Assembly (NCBI GenBank): GCA_025453715.1
Contig: JALOPT010000038.1
Location: 1-11,431 of the forward strand
Source: Methanoregulaceae archaeon
GTDB lineage: Archaea > Halobacteriota > Methanomicrobia > Methanomicrobiales > Methanospirillaceae
Direction of reading: 5' to 3'
DNA: 11,431 nt
Below the pieces are notes generated by a model. The model was given only the letters and a program-made list of their open reading frames with translations, ran no database searches and was not told the origin of the DNA. The position numbers and the translations under genes were made by a program. Below, piece after piece: positions 11,238 to 11,431 of the stretch (position 1 is its first letter; each line of letters begins with the position of its first letter).

Positions 11238-11431
11238 ATGGACTTAATTACCGCTGTACTGCTTATTTCCACCTTCATCCTTGCCATAGGGCTCCTCATT
11301 CTCGCATTCAGGTACGCGACACTCGCAGGTGTAACCGAGTCCCGGGCACGGCAGTTGTTCGAAGAATGGAAGGTTGGTTCTCTTGAAAGTGAGGCCGCAG
11401 GCCGTGCAGATATCCTTAACCGTGAATGGGT
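11238..11431 (+). CDS. N-terminally membrane-anchored protein, possible Holliday-junction-resolvase-like endonuclease (partial)
   Basis: Only the first 64 codons are in the window. Residues 4-25 form a membrane helix; from about 33 a charged helical stretch follows (A-R-Q-L-F-E-E-W-K, then E-x-x-A-x-R-A-D-I-L-N-R-E-W). An N-terminal helix followed by an A-R-x-L-F-E-E-W-type coiled region is what I recall for archaeal proteins carrying the Endonuc_Holl domain. The catalytic part would lie past the window edge, so this is a guess from the N-terminus. ATG 11238 is chosen because a TGA directly precedes it in frame. Confidence 0.6.
   Translation, partial: MDLITAVLLISTFILAIGLLILAFRYATLAGVTESRARQLFEEWKVGSLESEAAGRADILNREW

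Noticed and set aside
11069..11299. Minus-strand frame of 76 codons
   Set aside because: Overlaps the divergent promoter, the palindrome and the start of the last gene; no ribosome site or domain.

Overview
The window looks like a piece of a methanogenic archaeal chromosome, most likely order Methanomicrobiales (Methanoregula-like; this is inference). The supporting signs are an archaeal initiation factor aIF-1A, PEGA-type surface proteins ending in a C-terminal membrane anchor, an aldo/keto reductase with a two-cluster ferredoxin tail, AT-rich TATA boxes about 25 nt before inferred transcript starts, and Shine-Dalgarno (SD) sequences matching GGAGGTGATC. Start codons are mixed: ATG, GTG, TTG and possibly ATT. 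I found no rRNA, tRNA, CRISPR array or intact mobile element.

Layout. 1-111 may hold the tail of an upstream gene. 176-1162 (+) is a surface protein with two PEGA domains, convergent with aIF-1A (1371-1709, -). A 357-nt non-coding stretch with several inverted repeats separates aIF-1A from a DUF6125-like cysteine-rich protein (2067-2576, +). A 477-nt gene-free stretch follows, with three copies of an A6GGTG motif. Then come five minus-strand genes: a secreted GH26-like glycosidase (3054-4916), a carboxymuconolactone decarboxylase-family protein lacking the redox cysteines (5149-5454), the aldo/keto reductase-ferredoxin fusion (5661-6788) and, after a gap, a surface protein with an 80-residue domain in duplicate (7050-7751). 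Divergent from these, a PLP aminotransferase (8015-9199, +) and a small YHS-domain protein (9368-9568, +) follow. Next is a membrane-anchored secreted protein (9616-10266, -), divergent from a PemK/MazF-type toxin-like protein (10399-10749, +) with no visible antitoxin. A 62-aa two-helix membrane protein (10787-10975, -) lies convergent with it. The window ends inside an N-terminally membrane-anchored protein (11238 onward, +) that may be a Holliday-junction-resolvase-like endonuclease.

How it fits together. Four of the thirteen genes encode exported or surface proteins, three of them with a Pro/Thr/Ala linker, a hydrophobic helix and a basic tail at the C-terminus. Most genes appear to be single transcription units with their own TATA box. 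The only plausible functional pair is the reductase and the decarboxylase-family protein, which lie in the same orientation 206 nt apart. No complete new multi-gene system is evident. The best leads are the apparent ATT start of aIF-1A, the antitoxin-less MazF, the large dyad at 11087-11127, the repeat-bearing spacer at 2584-2879, and the shared C-terminal anchor motif.
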